NCBI GenBank assembly: GCA_041397825.1
Contig: JAWKVX010000005.1
Span: forward strand, 496,001-560,000
Length of the DNA: 64,000 nt
Origin: JANNSX01 sp041397825
GTDB taxonomy: Bacteria; Pseudomonadota; Alphaproteobacteria; Rhizobiales; Hyphomicrobiaceae
Reading direction: 5' to 3'
Below are positions 1-10,300 of this stretch, piece after piece (position 1 is the stretch's first letter; every line of letters starts with the position of its first letter). The notes under the pieces were generated by a model. That model was not told where the DNA came from, did not search any database, and saw nothing but the letters and a program-made list of their open reading frames with translations. Both the position numbers and the translations under genes were made by a program.

Positions 1-243
1 GGCCTGATGTGGCGGGCGTACGATAACCTGGGCTTCCTGCAGTACTCTTTCGTCGAGACGGTGGAGGCGATGCACTGGCCCTACATCATCCGTGCGACGG
101 GCGGCTCGCTGTTCGTCCTGGGGGCGCTGATCATGGTCTACAACCTGTGGCGTACGGCGCGAGGTGACGAGTCGGTGGATCTGGCCGAGCAGCCAGCCAT
201 CGCCGCGGCGCCCGAGCTCCGCGATATGGCACCGGCAGAATAG
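1..243 (+). CDS. ccoN: Cytochrome cbb3 oxidase subunit I, C-terminal end (partial)
   Basis: This is the last 80 residues of the catalytic heme-copper subunit of cbb3-type cytochrome c oxidase, a high-affinity terminal oxidase in the inner membrane. The gene begins upstream of the window. The visible part contains the family's C-terminal sequence 'LGFLQYSFVETVEAMH', a last transmembrane helix ('GSLFVLGALIMVYNLWRT') and a short cytoplasmic tail. The heme and copper ligands lie outside the window. ccoO follows after 11 bases, as in the usual ccoNOQP operon. Only the 3' end is available, but the call is secure because of this sequence and the genes that follow. Confidence 0.93.
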   Translation, partial: GLMWRAYDNLGFLQYSFVETVEAMHWPYIIRATGGSLFVLGALIMVYNLWRTARGDESVDLAEQPAIAAAPELRDMAPAE

Positions 244-254
244 GAGGCTGCGTC

Positions 255-986
255 ATGGGTTTGAAACACGCCATACTCGAAAAGCACTCGCTGCTCCTTC
301 TGGTCGGCATCCTGGTTACGGTCGCCGTCGGCGGACTGGTCGAGCTAACGCCGCTCTACTATCTCAGAATCGACCATCGAGAAGGTGAAGGGCATGCGGC
401 CCTACTCGCCCCTCGAGCTGGCCGGGCGCGACATCTACGTTCGTGAAGGTGTTACGTCTGTCACAGCCAGATGGTCCGCTCTCTTCGCGACGAGGTCGAG
501 CGATACGGTCACTACAGCCTGGCGGCCGAGAGCATGTACGACCATCCATTCCAATGGGGCTCGAAGCGAACGGGTCCGGATCTGGCTCGGGTCGGCAACA
601 AGTATTCCGACGACTGGCACATGGCACATATGAAGGATCCCCGCGCCGTCGTGCCGGAGAGCATCATGCCCGCCTATCCGTGGCTCGCTGAGCGTCGTCT
701 CGACTACGCGGAGATCACGGACAAGCTGCGGACGCAGGCGATGCTGGGCGTGCCCTACACGCAGGAGATGATCGACAACGCGGCGGCCGATGTCGAGCGC
801 CAGGCCAACCCGGATGCCGACGGGGCGGACGGTGTCACCGCACGCTATCCGAAGGCCCAAGTCAGGGTGTTCGATGGTGATGCTGCGACCGTGACAGAGC
901 TCGATGCGGTGGTCGCCTATCTCCAAATGCTCGGAACGCTCGTCGAGTTCGCGGACTACGACGAGAGCGGACCGAACCTCCGATAG
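255..986 (+). pseudogene. ccoO: Cytochrome cbb3 oxidase subunit II, two frameshifts as given
   Basis: CcoO is the membrane-anchored mono-heme cytochrome c of cbb3 oxidase. The N-terminal helix ('LLLLVGILVTVAVGGLVEL') is in the frame of the ATG at 255. Near 366-369 one extra A shifts the frame, and the next stretch (from 370, 'STIEKVKGMRPYSPLELAGR') reads one base on. Just after 449 a base is missing and the original frame returns at 450. There the heme motif C-Y-V-C-H is encoded at 450-464, followed by 'SQMVRSLRDEVERYGHYS' and a clean reading to the TAG at 984-986. The two indels compensate, so only about 27 residues are scrambled. All flanking codons keep family consensus. This favours sequence error over true decay, but the sequence alone cannot decide. 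Confidence 0.85.
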
Positions 987-996
987 GCACGATGTC

Positions 997-1176
997 ATGA
1001 CCTACGAGACCGTCGTTCAACTCTCGCAAACAACGACTCTTATCTTCTTCATCCTCCTGTTCCTGGCGGTGCTTGTCTACGCTTTCTGGCCTTCCAACAA
1101 GGCCAAGTTCGAGCGCGCAGCGCACGTACCGCTGGAGCAGGATCCGGATTACGATCAAGGCCGGGGGCCCGCATGA
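997..1176 (+). CDS. ccoQ: Cytochrome cbb3 oxidase subunit CcoQ/FixQ
   Basis: This 59-residue protein has one transmembrane helix ('TTTLIFFILLFLAVLVYAFWP') followed by the short charged tail 'SNKAKFERAAHVPLEQ'. Both are typical of CcoQ, the small subunit that stabilises cbb3 oxidase. The start ATG at 997 lies 10 bases after the ccoO stop. Its stop overlaps the ccoP start in an ATGA at 1173-1176, which indicates translational coupling. Length and position between ccoO and ccoP match the family. Confidence 0.9.
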   Translation: MTYETVVQLSQTTTLIFFILLFLAVLVYAFWPSNKAKFERAAHVPLEQDPDYDQGRGPA

Positions 1177-2045
1177 CCAACAAGCAAGATATTGATCACG
1201 TCACCGGTATCGCAACCACCGGGCACGTCTGGGACGGTATTCAGGAGCTGAACAAGCCGTTGCCCCGTTGGTGGATCTGGGTCTTCTGGATCTGCGTCAT
1301 CTGGTCGATCGGCTACTGGGTGGCCTATCCGGCGTGGCCCACGATGTCGGGCTACACCCAAGGCATGCTTGGCTACAGCCAGCGGCAGCGGCACCGGTCA
1401 TGGACGAGGTCGCGGCCGGCAAGGCGGCCCAGGCCGAGTTCGTCGAGAAGATCAAGGTCGCGGCGCTCGGCGACATCCAGAAGGATCCCGAGCTCCTGAG
1501 CTTTGCAGTTGCAGGCGGACGGGCCGCGTTTGGCGACAATTGCGCGGGCTGCCATGGCCGTGGTGCTCAGGGTGCTGCCGGCTATCCCAACCTCAACGAC
1601 GACGACTGGCTATGGGGCGGCACGATCGATGATATCCAGAAGACGATCGAGGTCGGCATCCGCAGCACGAACCCCGAGACGCGTGATAATCAAATGCCGA
1701 AATTCGGCATCGATCAGATCCTCGAGCCGGCGCAGATCGATGATGTGGCAGAGTATGTGCTGTCGCTCTCAGGCACGTCGGGGATGCGGCTGCGGTCGAG
1801 CGCGGGAAAGCCATTTTTGCTGAGCAATGCGTCGCCTGTCACGGTGAGGATGCCAAGGGCAACAAAGATCTAGGCTCTCCGATCTGACGGACGGCATCTG
1901 GCTCTACGGTGGCTCGAAGAACGATGTTCTCACCTCCATCAGGACCGGCCGGGGCGGCGTGATGCCGACGTGGGCAGGCCGGCTCGATCCGACGACGATC
2001 AAGGAGCTCGCCGTCTACGTGCACAGCCTCGGTGGCGGCCAGTAG
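1173..2045 (+). pseudogene. ccoP: Cytochrome cbb3 oxidase subunit III, three frameshifts as given
   Basis: CcoP is the membrane-bound di-heme cytochrome c that passes electrons to CcoO/CcoN. The N-terminus ('VWDGIQELNKPLPRWWIWVFW' with one membrane helix) is in the frame of the ATG at 1173. The frame then changes somewhere in 1376-1395, near 1781-1783, and at about 1879-1881. Each change behaves like one missing base, so the frame returns to the original by the TAG at 2043-2045. Both heme sites survive in the shifted frames: C-A-G-C-H at 1541-1555 and C-V-A-C-H at 1828-1842. The C-terminus 'VMPTWAGRLDPTTIKELAVY' is normal. If the bases are truly absent, translation would stop early. Given the intact motifs I suspect sequence errors. 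Confidence 0.85.
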
Positions 2046-2060
2046 CGGTCTGGTATCGGC

Positions 2061-3575
2061 ATGACAGAGCTCGAAGCTCTTGCCGCGCGGGCGGCGTCGG
2101 AGGCTGCAGGCACGTCCGATGCCGCTCCTGGCATTCAGAAGGTCGATGCCGAAGCGGTCAACGCCAAGGCGACGCGCGAGCTCTATGCGGCCCGCAAGAA
2201 GATTTATCCCAAACTCGCCTTTGGCACGTTTCGCAACATCAAATGGCTGCTGATGGCAGTGGCACTGGGCGTCTACTATCTGCTGCCGTGGCTTCGCTGG
2301 CCGCGAAGCGAGGCGCTCCCGGACCAGGCAGTGCTTCTCGACTTCGCGCATCAGCGCCTCTTCCTGGGGCCGATCGAGATCTGGCCACAGGAGTTCTACA
2401 TCATCACCGGCATACTGGTGGTCTCGGCTTTGTCGCTGTTCCTGGTCACCGCGCTCGCCGGGAGGGTCTGGTGCGGCTACGCCTGCCCGCAGACCGTATG
2501 GACCGACTTGATGGTCGCCGTTGAGCGCTTCTGGCAAGGCGATCGCAATGCCCGGATGAAGCTCGACAAGGCGCCATGGGGGGTCAAGAAGATCCTGCTC
2601 AAGGGCGTCACGCATTTGAGCTGGATCCTGATCGGGTTGATGACCGGCGGTGCGCTGGTGTTCTATTTCCGAGACGCGCCCACATTGGCACACGAGCTCG
2701 TCACGGGTACCGCACCGTTCATCGCCTATCTCTTTCTCGGACTGTTTGCCGGAACGACCTATGTGCTCGGCGGTATCGCCCGCGAGCAGGTCTGCACCTA
2801 CATGTGTCCCTGGCCGCGCATCCAGGGGGCGATGTTCGACGGCGATTCGCTCCTGGTGACCTATCATACTCTTCGGGGCGAGCCGCGTGGTCCGCACAAG
2901 AAGGGGGAAAGCTGGGAAGGACGCGGGGATTGCATCGATTGCAAGCTCTGTGTTGCGGTTTGCCCGGCCGGGATCGACATTAGAGACGGACCGCAACTCG
3001 AGTGCATTCAATGTGCTCTCTGCATTGATGCGTGCAACGAGGTCATGCGCAAGCTCGGTCGGCCCAAGAATCTCGTCGGATACGACACGTTCCACAAGCT
3101 CGAAGCCTTGGCGAGGGGAGAGAAAGCCTCGTTGCGGCTCATTCGGCCGCGCACAATCATGTATAGTAGCCTCATTGTGATCGTCAGTGCTTTGACGCTC
3201 TGGGCGGTCTTCAGCCGATCGACACTCGAGGTCAATGTGCTCCGCGATCGCAACCCGCTGTATGTTCAGCTCTCGGATGGCGAGATTCGCAATGGCTACA
3301 CGGTCAAGATTCTGAACAAGCGTCCGGAGGCCCACAGGTTCCGGGTCTCTACGCGAGGACTGGATGGTGCCAAGCTCAGCATCGTCGGGTTCGAGAGCAT
3401 GCCTGAGACCATCGAGGTGCCAAGCGACGGTTTGCGCCAGCTCAAGATCTACATCACGGCGCCGGGCTCCGCGTCCGTACAAGGCGAAGCCCAGCCCTTC
3501 GACATCCTCGTCACCAACGCTGGTGACGGAGCGGTGAGTGTCAATGCAACGAACTTCCGGAGGCCGCAGAGATGA
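2061..3575 (+). CDS. ccoG: cbb3 oxidase accessory ferredoxin-like protein CcoG/FixG
   Basis: CcoG is a polytopic membrane iron-sulfur protein that reduces Cu(II) for copper delivery during cbb3 oxidase assembly. The 504 residues show an N-terminal soluble stretch, membrane segments near 'WLLMAVALGVYYLLP' and 'FYIITGILVVSALSLF', the conserved 'GRVWCGYACPQTVWTD' and 'REQVCTYMCPWPRIQ' cysteine motifs, two 4Fe-4S motifs ('CIDCKLCVAVCP', 'CIQCALCIDAC'), and a C-terminal Ig-like domain. Length and motif order fit the family. It starts 15 bases after ccoP and overlaps ccoH by four bases (ATGA at 3572), so it belongs to the same unit. Confidence 0.96.
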   Translation: MTELEALAARAASEAAGTSDAAPGIQKVDAEAVNAKATRELYAARKKIYPKLAFGTFRNIKWLLMAVALGVYYLLPWLRWPRSEALPDQAVLLDFAHQRLFLGPIEIWPQEFYIITGILVVSALSLFLVTALAGRVWCGYACPQTVWTDLMVAVERFWQGDRNARMKLDKAPWGVKKILLKGVTHLSWILIGLMTGGALVFYFRDAPTLAHELVTGTAPFIAYLFLGLFAGTTYVLGGIAREQVCTYMCPWPRIQGAMFDGDSLLVTYHTLRGEPRGPHKKGESWEGRGDCIDCKLCVAVCPAGIDIRDGPQLECIQCALCIDACNEVMRKLGRPKNLVGYDTFHKLEALARGEKASLRLIRPRTIMYSSLIVIVSALTLWAVFSRSTLEVNVLRDRNPLYVQLSDGEIRNGYTVKILNKRPEAHRFRVSTRGLDGAKLSIVGFESMPETIEVPSDGLRQLKIYITAPGSASVQGEAQPFDILVTNAGDGAVSVNATNFRRPQR

Positions 3576-4069
3576 GTGCTGAAGCCACCGCACGAATCGA
3601 TGGACGTCACGTGCTCGCGGCGCTTCTGGCGTTCTTCGCCATCATGCTGATCGCGAATTCGATTTTCGTGTATTTCGCCATCACGACGTTCGGTGGGATC
3701 GACACGGAGGACGCGTACCGCAAAGGGCTCGCCTACAACGCGACGCTCGCGGAGGCCGAGAGCCAGTCGGGCCTCGGCTGGCGAACCGCGCTCAGCTACG
3801 ATGAGACCGGAAGGGCGATTCAGGTCAGGATTGCGGATTCTCAGGACGCGCCCGTCGTCGGTTTGCGGCTGTCGGGCCGCTTGCTACATCCGGCCTCGAG
3901 CCGGCTCGACCAGGCCATCGATCGGTTCGAGGAGCGTGCGGGTGGACTGTATGTGCTGCCCGCAGAGCCTTCATCGCGTGGTGCGTGGATCGTCGAGCTG
4001 GTTGCTCAATCGTCCACCTCGGCTCCCTTTCGAATGAGGCACCGGCTATGGCTGCCGCCCAAGTCCTGA
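3572..4069 (+). CDS. ccoH: cbb3 oxidase assembly protein CcoH/FixH
   Basis: This 165-residue protein has one N-terminal transmembrane helix ('HVLAALLAFFAIMLIANSIFVYFAITTF') followed by a periplasmic domain. It contains the typical 'GGIDTEDAYRKGLAYN' stretch of FixH/CcoH, a protein needed for stable cbb3 assembly. Its ATG overlaps the ccoG stop (ATGA 3572-3575), and its end overlaps the start of ccoI by 22 bases. The operon order G-H-I-S is canonical. Confidence 0.93.
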   Translation: MSAEATARIDGRHVLAALLAFFAIMLIANSIFVYFAITTFGGIDTEDAYRKGLAYNATLAEAESQSGLGWRTALSYDETGRAIQVRIADSQDAPVVGLRLSGRLLHPASSRLDQAIDRFEERAGGLYVLPAEPSSRGAWIVELVAQSSTSAPFRMRHRLWLPPKS

Positions 4070-6261
4070 GTACACCGCAGCCGACGGGAGCGGCCTGCTG
4101 CGCATCCAGTGCGCCCACGCCGTCTGCTGTCGTGCTGACCATCGAGAACATGCATTGCGGGAGCTGCATGGCGAAGGTCGAGCGCGCCCTCACCGCGGTC
4201 GAGGGGGTGGCCTCGGCCCGCGCCAACCTGTCGGCAAAGCGCGTCAGCGTTGCGATCGACCCCACCCGTGTCTCGCCTGTCGGACTCATCGACGCACTGT
4301 CCGCCGCCGGCTTCAAGGCCGCCGAGCTCGTCAGGCCGATGCAGGACACGAGCATCGCCTTCGAGCGCGATCTGCTCAAGCGCATCGGCGTGGCCGGATT
4401 CGCCGCCGCCAACATCATGCTCCTGTCGGTTTCCGTCTGGGCCGGACTCGCCAGCGACATGGGGCCGGAGCTGCAATCACTCTTTCATTGGATCTCGGCC
4501 CTGATCGCCATGCCGGCCGTGGCCTACGCCGGGCAACCCTTTTTTCAATCCGCAGCCAGCGCTCTTCGGGCCCGTCGCCTCAACATGGATGTGCCGATCT
4601 CAGTGGCGATCACACTTGCCACGGCGATGAGCCTCTTCCAGACTACGCGAGGATCCAGCGAGGTTTATTTCGATGCCGCCGTTACGCTGCTGTTCTTTCT
4701 TCTGATCGGCCGCTTTCTCGACAATCGAGTGCGGTCACGGGCTGTAGGGGCGGCGCAGAATCTCCTCGCCCTGCGTGCGACCCGCGCGCAAGTCATCATG
4801 CCGGACGGAACGACGACGGACAGGCCCTCGGCCGAACTTAGCCCCGGAATGCGCGTGCTCGTCGTCGCTGGCGAGCGGATTCCCGCCGATGGCAGGCTTC
4901 GCACGGAGACGGCAGAGATCGACGAGAGCCTGGTCACGGGTGAGACGTTGCCGCGAGCCGTCGCCACCGGTGATGCGGTCTACGCCGGCTCGCTGAATCT
5001 CGGACGGCCGTTGGAGATCGAGGTCACCGCCGCCGACGATCGCACACTTATCGCCGAGATCGCGCGATTGATGGAGGCTGCCGAGCAGGGCCGGGGCCGT
5101 TATGTTCGTTTGGCGGACCGGGCGGCTCGCCTCTATGCTCCGCTGGTTCATCTCTTGGGGCTGACCACGCTGATCGGCTGGCTGACACTCGGAAACGGTT
5201 GGGAGGCAAGCCTAACCGCGGCGATCGCCGTACTGATCATCACCTGCCCCTGTGCTCTGGCTCTGGCCGTTCCAGCGGTCCAAGTGGCGGCGGCACAGCG
5301 CTTGTTCCGGCTCGGGATTCTCGTCAAGGCGTCGGATGGCCTGGAGCGCCTTGCCGAGATCGATACTGTCGTCTTCGACAAAACGGGCACATTGACACTT
5401 GGCCGGCCCACCCTTGTCGGCCGGGAACGCTACGATCGGAGCATGCTGCGCCGTGCGGCAGGTCTCGCGGCAGCAAGCCGGCACCCCTACGCGCGGGCGC
5501 TGACGGACGCGGTGTCGCGAGAACCCGATCCCCCGTCGATTGCGAAGAACGTCGAAGAGGTCCCAGGCGAAGGGCTGCGGTGTTCGACGCCCGACGGCGA
5601 GGAGCGGCTTGGCTCGCATGCGTTCGCCGGTGGCCAGGCGGCGGTCGCCGATCATGTCCTTTGGTACACCGCCCCAGGCGAGGAGCCGGTCGGCTTCTCA
5701 TTCACGGATGATCTGCGTCAGGATGCCCGAGAGACGGTCGAGGCTCTGAGACAGGCCGGATTTGCGGTCGAGCTTCTTTCGGGCGATCGGAGGGAGCGTG
5801 CCTCGGCAGCGGCCGAGGTGGCCGGTATCGATCGGTGGCATGGTGGCTGCAGGCCAGCGGATAAGATTGCCCGCCTGCGGGAACTGACCGGCGAGGGACA
5901 TCGCGTGCTCATGGTCGGCGATGGCTTGAATGATGCGCCCGCTCTTGCGGCGGGGCATGCCTCGCTGTCGCCATCCACCGCGGTCGACATCAGCCAGACG
6001 GCTTCAGATGCCGTCTTTCAAGGCGAGGCGCTCGGGCCTGTTGTCGAGCTTCTGGGCGTTGCCCGCATGCAGCGTCGGATGGCCCTGCAGAATTTCGCGA
6101 TTGCGCTGGCCTACAATGCGGTGTCGGTGCCGCTGGCGATGGCCGGGCTCGTCAGTCCACTGATTGCTGCCATCGCCATGTCGACCTCGTCGATTGCCGT
6201 GACCTTGAATGCACTCCGGCTTGGCCGCATGACGTGTCCGGCAAAGGCATCCAGCAGATGA
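4048..6261 (+). CDS. ccoI: Copper-translocating P-type ATPase CcoI/FixI
   Basis: This P1B-type ATPase exports copper for cbb3 oxidase maturation. From the ATG at 4048 it is 737 residues. An N-terminal heavy-metal domain has the metal site M-H-C-G-S-C (residues about 35-40). The metal-translocating C-P-C in a membrane helix is at about 400-402, the phosphorylation motif D-K-T-G-T starts at about residue 444, and the hinge 'MVGDGLNDAPAL' follows. An in-frame ATG at 3985 exists but would add a non-conserved stretch inside ccoH; 4048 gives the normal length. The stop overlaps the ccoS start (ATGA 6258-6261). The CPC motif and operon position distinguish it from a general copper exporter. Confidence 0.96.
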   Translation: MAAAQVLSTPQPTGAACCASSAPTPSAVVLTIENMHCGSCMAKVERALTAVEGVASARANLSAKRVSVAIDPTRVSPVGLIDALSAAGFKAAELVRPMQDTSIAFERDLLKRIGVAGFAAANIMLLSVSVWAGLASDMGPELQSLFHWISALIAMPAVAYAGQPFFQSAASALRARRLNMDVPISVAITLATAMSLFQTTRGSSEVYFDAAVTLLFFLLIGRFLDNRVRSRAVGAAQNLLALRATRAQVIMPDGTTTDRPSAELSPGMRVLVVAGERIPADGRLRTETAEIDESLVTGETLPRAVATGDAVYAGSLNLGRPLEIEVTAADDRTLIAEIARLMEAAEQGRGRYVRLADRAARLYAPLVHLLGLTTLIGWLTLGNGWEASLTAAIAVLIITCPCALALAVPAVQVAAAQRLFRLGILVKASDGLERLAEIDTVVFDKTGTLTLGRPTLVGRERYDRSMLRRAAGLAAASRHPYARALTDAVSREPDPPSIAKNVEEVPGEGLRCSTPDGEERLGSHAFAGGQAAVADHVLWYTAPGEEPVGFSFTDDLRQDARETVEALRQAGFAVELLSGDRRERASAAAEVAGIDRWHGGCRPADKIARLRELTGEGHRVLMVGDGLNDAPALAAGHASLSPSTAVDISQTASDAVFQGEALGPVVELLGVARMQRRMALQNFAIALAYNAVSVPLAMAGLVSPLIAAIAMSTSSIAVTLNALRLGRMTCPAKASSR

Positions 6262-6440
6262 CAGCGCTCATCTACCTCGTGCCGATCGCACTTCTTCTCG
6301 GGGGCCTTGCCCTGGTTGCCTTTATGTGGGCCCTCAAGTCTGGGCAATTTGAGGACCTCGAGGGCGCAGGCTGGCGCGTGCTCGAGGACGATCCGATCTT
6401 GGAGGGATCCGGCAGGGGCGAGGATCAGCGCAGCCAGTAG
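6258..6440 (+). CDS. ccoS: cbb3 oxidase maturation protein CcoS/FixS
   Basis: This 60-residue protein has one hydrophobic segment ('LIYLVPIALLLGGLALVAFMWAL') followed by 'SGQFEDLEGAGWRVLEDD'. This is the hallmark of CcoS, which is required for insertion of heme b and CuB into CcoN. The ATG at 6258 overlaps the ccoI stop by four bases. An upstream in-frame ATG (6234) would add eight residues inside ccoI and is less likely. Confidence 0.95.
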   Translation: MTALIYLVPIALLLGGLALVAFMWALKSGQFEDLEGAGWRVLEDDPILEGSGRGEDQRSQ

Positions 6441-6464
6441 CGATGCGGCAGCAAGGAGGTACGG

Positions 6465-7313
6465 ATGACTCTGATCTTGCACGAGAACGCTGCCAAGGCC
6501 GGGCGACGGCAGGCTGCGCCGGGCTCCATCCTGATCCGCACCGACGTTCCCTTCGATGCGCCGTGGGCCTGGCTCGGGGCCGGCTGGCGAGACCTCTGGA
6601 GGACACCGGTCCTCAGCCTCGGCTATGGAGCGACATTCTCGATCGCGGCCCTCGTTCTGATCGTGGGTCTGTTTTCCATTGGATGGCAGTCACTCATGTT
6701 GGTCCTGGCCGGCGGATTCTTGCTCGTCGGGCCCATGCTGGCCGTCGGGCTCTACGAGATCAGCCGAAGGCTCGAGGCCGGACAGCCCATCGATGCGAGA
6801 GATGCGCTGTTCGTCGGGGTGCGATCGCCGGGACAGTTGGCGATCATGGGCGTCGTGCTTCTGATTGCTTATCTGGCCTGGGTCGAAATCGCCCTTGTGC
6901 TGTTCGTTCTCTTCCTGGGGGGCGGTGGGTTGCCACCTCCGGAAGAGTTCGTCACGACCCTGTTGTTCACCCCGCGCGGCCTCGGCCTGCTGGTGACCGG
7001 GACCGTCGTCGGAGGGCTTCTTGCGGCAACTGTCTATTCCCTGAGCGCACTTTCTATTCCATTGCTGATGTCGCGTGACATCGATGTCGTCACGGCTGTG
7101 TCCACGAGTGTGCAGGCCGTCATAGCCAACCCCAAACCGATGCTGCTTTGGGCGGCGCTCGTCGCCGCCATGTGCGCAGTCGGGATCGCGAGTCTACTCG
7201 TGGGCTTCATCGTCGCGTTCCCGCTCATCGGTCATGCGACATGGCACGCATTTCGTGCTGTGGTACACGTGGAGGAGGAGCCGGAGATCGTTCCGGACGT
7301 CACGACGCGTTGA
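6465..7313 (+). CDS. DUF2189-family integral membrane protein
   Basis: This 282-residue protein is rich in membrane helices ('TFSIAALVLIVGLFSIGWQS', 'LAIMGVVLLIAYLAWVEIAL', 'GLGLLVTGTVVGGLLAATVY', 'MLLWAALVAAMCAVGIASLL'). Its overall pattern, including 'GPMLAVGLYEISRRLE' and a C-terminal 'FPLIGHATWHAFR', matches DUF2189 membrane proteins often found near respiratory genes. The function is unknown. A very strong ribosome-binding site, AAGGAGGT at 6453-6460, precedes the ATG. It lies 24 bases after ccoS, so it is probably co-transcribed with the cbb3 assembly genes. Confidence 0.85.
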   Translation: MTLILHENAAKAGRRQAAPGSILIRTDVPFDAPWAWLGAGWRDLWRTPVLSLGYGATFSIAALVLIVGLFSIGWQSLMLVLAGGFLLVGPMLAVGLYEISRRLEAGQPIDARDALFVGVRSPGQLAIMGVVLLIAYLAWVEIALVLFVLFLGGGGLPPPEEFVTTLLFTPRGLGLLVTGTVVGGLLAATVYSLSALSIPLLMSRDIDVVTAVSTSVQAVIANPKPMLLWAALVAAMCAVGIASLLVGFIVAFPLIGHATWHAFRAVVHVEEEPEIVPDVTTR

Positions 7314-7326
7314 CCTCAGGCGCGCG

Positions 7327-7346
7327 GCTGGCCCGAGAGCGCCAGC
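7327..7346. terminator. Possible terminator hairpin between convergent genes
   Basis: A 6-bp perfect inverted repeat (GCTGGC / GCCAGC, 8-base loop) sits in the 65-bp gap between the convergent DUF2189 gene and the giant surface protein gene. There is no T-tract, so this is a weak call based on position and stem only. Confidence 0.3.
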
Positions 7347-7378
7347 TCGCAACGCAACCTGCCTCAGCGCCTAGCTCG

Positions 7379-10300
7379 TCAGTTGGCGCCCTGCCGGCGG
7401 AGCTGCTCTTCGAAGAGCGGAATGCTTTGCTGCTCCAGTCGCAACTCTTGTACTTCTCCTGAGGCCAATTGAATTGTCACCGACCTCGTCACTGACGATC
7501 CATCGGACATCAGAGCCGTGATCCTCAGGTCGAGCGTCGTCCGATCCAGCGGAGCATCCACCAGCAGCAAGCCATTGTCGGCGACGTCCACCCACCTGGG
7601 CAGCGGGCGTCCGTCGGCCAGGCGGACTGCGAGGCTTCTGACCTGAACCTCCGCCTCCGGCGGGATTGTGTCGCTGATCTCGATGAAGATCACGCGGTCG
7701 CGCATGAGTGTGTCGACGACGATCTTGTCGGTGCTGCTGAGACCGGCGGAGACGTCGATGCCCATGCGAATGGAGAAGCCAGTCAAGGATTGGACATCCC
7801 AGAAACCGCGGCTCAATGGGAATGCGGCTGCTGCCCGAGTTGAGAGACGCTCGATCTCGGCGGTGCTCTCGATCGGGCCGGCATCGGCATCGTGCCCGAC
7901 AGCGACATGGCGCTCCAATTGGTCGATGCCATTGACGGTGTCGAGGATGATGCCGGAGCCCGAGAACTCCAGGCCCACATCGCCGAGCGGACCGAATGTG
8001 TTGATGGTATCGAGGACGATGCCGTCGACGACGGTGGGCGATGTCCCATTGGTCAGCGATGCGAGCGGCGGAAGCCGGGTGTCGGTGACCTCGAACTGTC
8101 GGATGAGGTCCGCCAGCACCTCGATATCAACCGTGACGAAAGTGTGCCCGCCGTGACCGTCGTCTATGGCAACAACAAAGCGATCTGTTCCGGAGAACCC
8201 CGGCTGTGGCACATACCTGAACGTGCCGTCCTTGTTGACCACTACGAGACCGTGCTCAGGACCTGATCTGGGGCCTGAGAAGCTCAAGCGGTCGCCGTCG
8301 GCATCCGCGGCGTCAATTCGGCCCGATACCGGCTTGTCTTGCCCTGTCGTGTAGCTCACATCGGGCGCCGTTGGTCGATCGTTCTGACCGATGACGGTGA
8401 CGGAAATCGTTGCCGTGTCGGTGCCGCCGTGCCCATCGCTGATCGTGTAGGTGATCGACGTCACGCGTGTCTCGCCACGACCGAGAGATTCGAAGTCGCC
8501 ATTCGGATTGAAGGTGACTGTGCCGGTCGCGCTGATCGAGAAGAGACCACCGCTCGAGCCGGCGACATTCGATCTTGGAACGACAGTCAGTGTGTCGCCG
8601 TCCGGATCGTTGTCGGTTCCTGCCGGACCTGCATCCGTCAGCGCATTGCCAACTACGGCCCGACCAGCGTCCTCTGTGGCGGTATACGCGTTGTTGAAGG
8701 CGACAGGGTCGTCGTCGACCGGAGTGACGTCGATCGAAACCGTTGCAATGCCCGTTGCACCCGACGGGTCGGCAACCGTGTAGGTGAAGGTCGCCAGACC
8801 GAAATAGTTCGGGTTCGGTGTGAAGATCGGATTGCCCGTGGGATCGAGGGTGACGACGCCTCCCGTCACTGGAACTCCTGGACCGCCGATGGCAATGGGC
8901 GATCCGTCGATCTCGGTGACATGCAACGGGTCGCCGTCGACATCACTGTCGTTGTTCAGAACATCGATCGTGACGGGCGTGTCTTCGGGGGTCGCCACAG
9001 TGTCGTTGCCAGCGATCGGTGCGTCATTGGCGCCGACGATCTGGATCGTGACCGTTGCTGTGTCAAATCCGCCATGCCCGTCCGAGATTTGATAGTCGAA
9101 GCCATCAGAGCCGAGGTCACCCGCGGCAAGGGCATCGAAGGCGCCATTCGGGTCATATGTGTAGGACCCATCAGCTCCAATTGTCAGCAATGCGCCCGAC
9201 GGCAACGCAATGGTGTCACCCGAGGTGAAGAGCGCACCATTCACGCGTGTGACCGTGAGCGGATCGCCATCATTGTCACTGTCAGCGCCATGTCCGTTGT
9301 CCAGAAGCAGGTTCTGCCCGAAGAGGGTGCTGTCCTCATTGACGGATTCGTCGTCATTCTGCGCGACGGGCACGTCATTGATGGGATTGACGGTGATGGT
9401 GGCGGTGCCGGTCACCGGCGGCGCCGTGCCGTCGTCGACGGTGTAGGTGAAGCTGGTGACGGTGGTGGATGCCAGCTCGGCCGGGGCGTCGAACTGCAGG
9501 CCGGTGAGCTGGGCCGAGGTCAGCACCATGCCGTTGGTGACGGGCGTGCCGTCGGCCAAGGTCACCGTGCCGATGGAGGGGAGACCCGTGACGGTGATGG
9601 TGAGCGGATCGCCGTCGTTGTCGGTCGGTGCCGTCAGGCCCAGAGGCGTGTCGGCGGACTCCTCGTCGACGGTGATGGCCGCATCGTCGGCGACGGGCGG
9701 GCTGTTGACCGCCATGACGGTGATGGTCACCGTGGCCGTGTTCGAATCGCCATTGGCATCAGTGAAACGATAGGTGAAGGTATCCGTGCCGGTGAAATTG
9801 GCATTGGGCATGTACGAAAAGGCGCCCGTCGACAGGTCGAACGAGGTCAAGGAGCCATTCGACGGTCCGGAAACAAGCGTCAATGGGCTTGCCGGTGTCG
9901 GGGTCGTGCCGACATCCGTGTCGTTGCTGAGGACATTGCCGGAGATCGACTGATTCTCGTTGCCCGAGAAGGAGTCGTCACTGGGATCGGGCGCGAGGTT
10001 GATGGAGATCGTCGCGATCGCCGTATTTGAATCGCTGTCTCCGTCATTGACCACGACTGCGATGGTTCGGTTGACAGCATGCGCGACGGTCGACATGTCA
10101 CCGGTGTTCTCGAACTGAACTTGCTCGAGTGCGGCAGCATAGTTGGCCTTTGTATCCGAACCCGAGAACGTCACGGTGGTGTCGGTTCTCGTCCAGGAAA
10201 TCGAGCCGATCGTGCCGCTGGATGCGCTCGATCCACCAACGAGAAGCCGATCGCCCGATTGCGGGTTTGTCAGCGTGACCGACGCCGACTCCATGTGGGT

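Noticed and set aside
1839..3593. A 584-codon open frame antisense to ccoG
   Set aside because: ccoG on the + strand has complete family motifs and the antisense product has no recognisable domain; it is a codon-bias shadow.
8339..10030. Long open frames antisense to the giant surface protein (for example about 560 codons)
   Set aside because: They are in a GC-rich repetitive coding region, read as Arg/Gly/Asp-rich low-complexity sequence, and the opposite strand has clear DUF4347 and cadherin-like domains.
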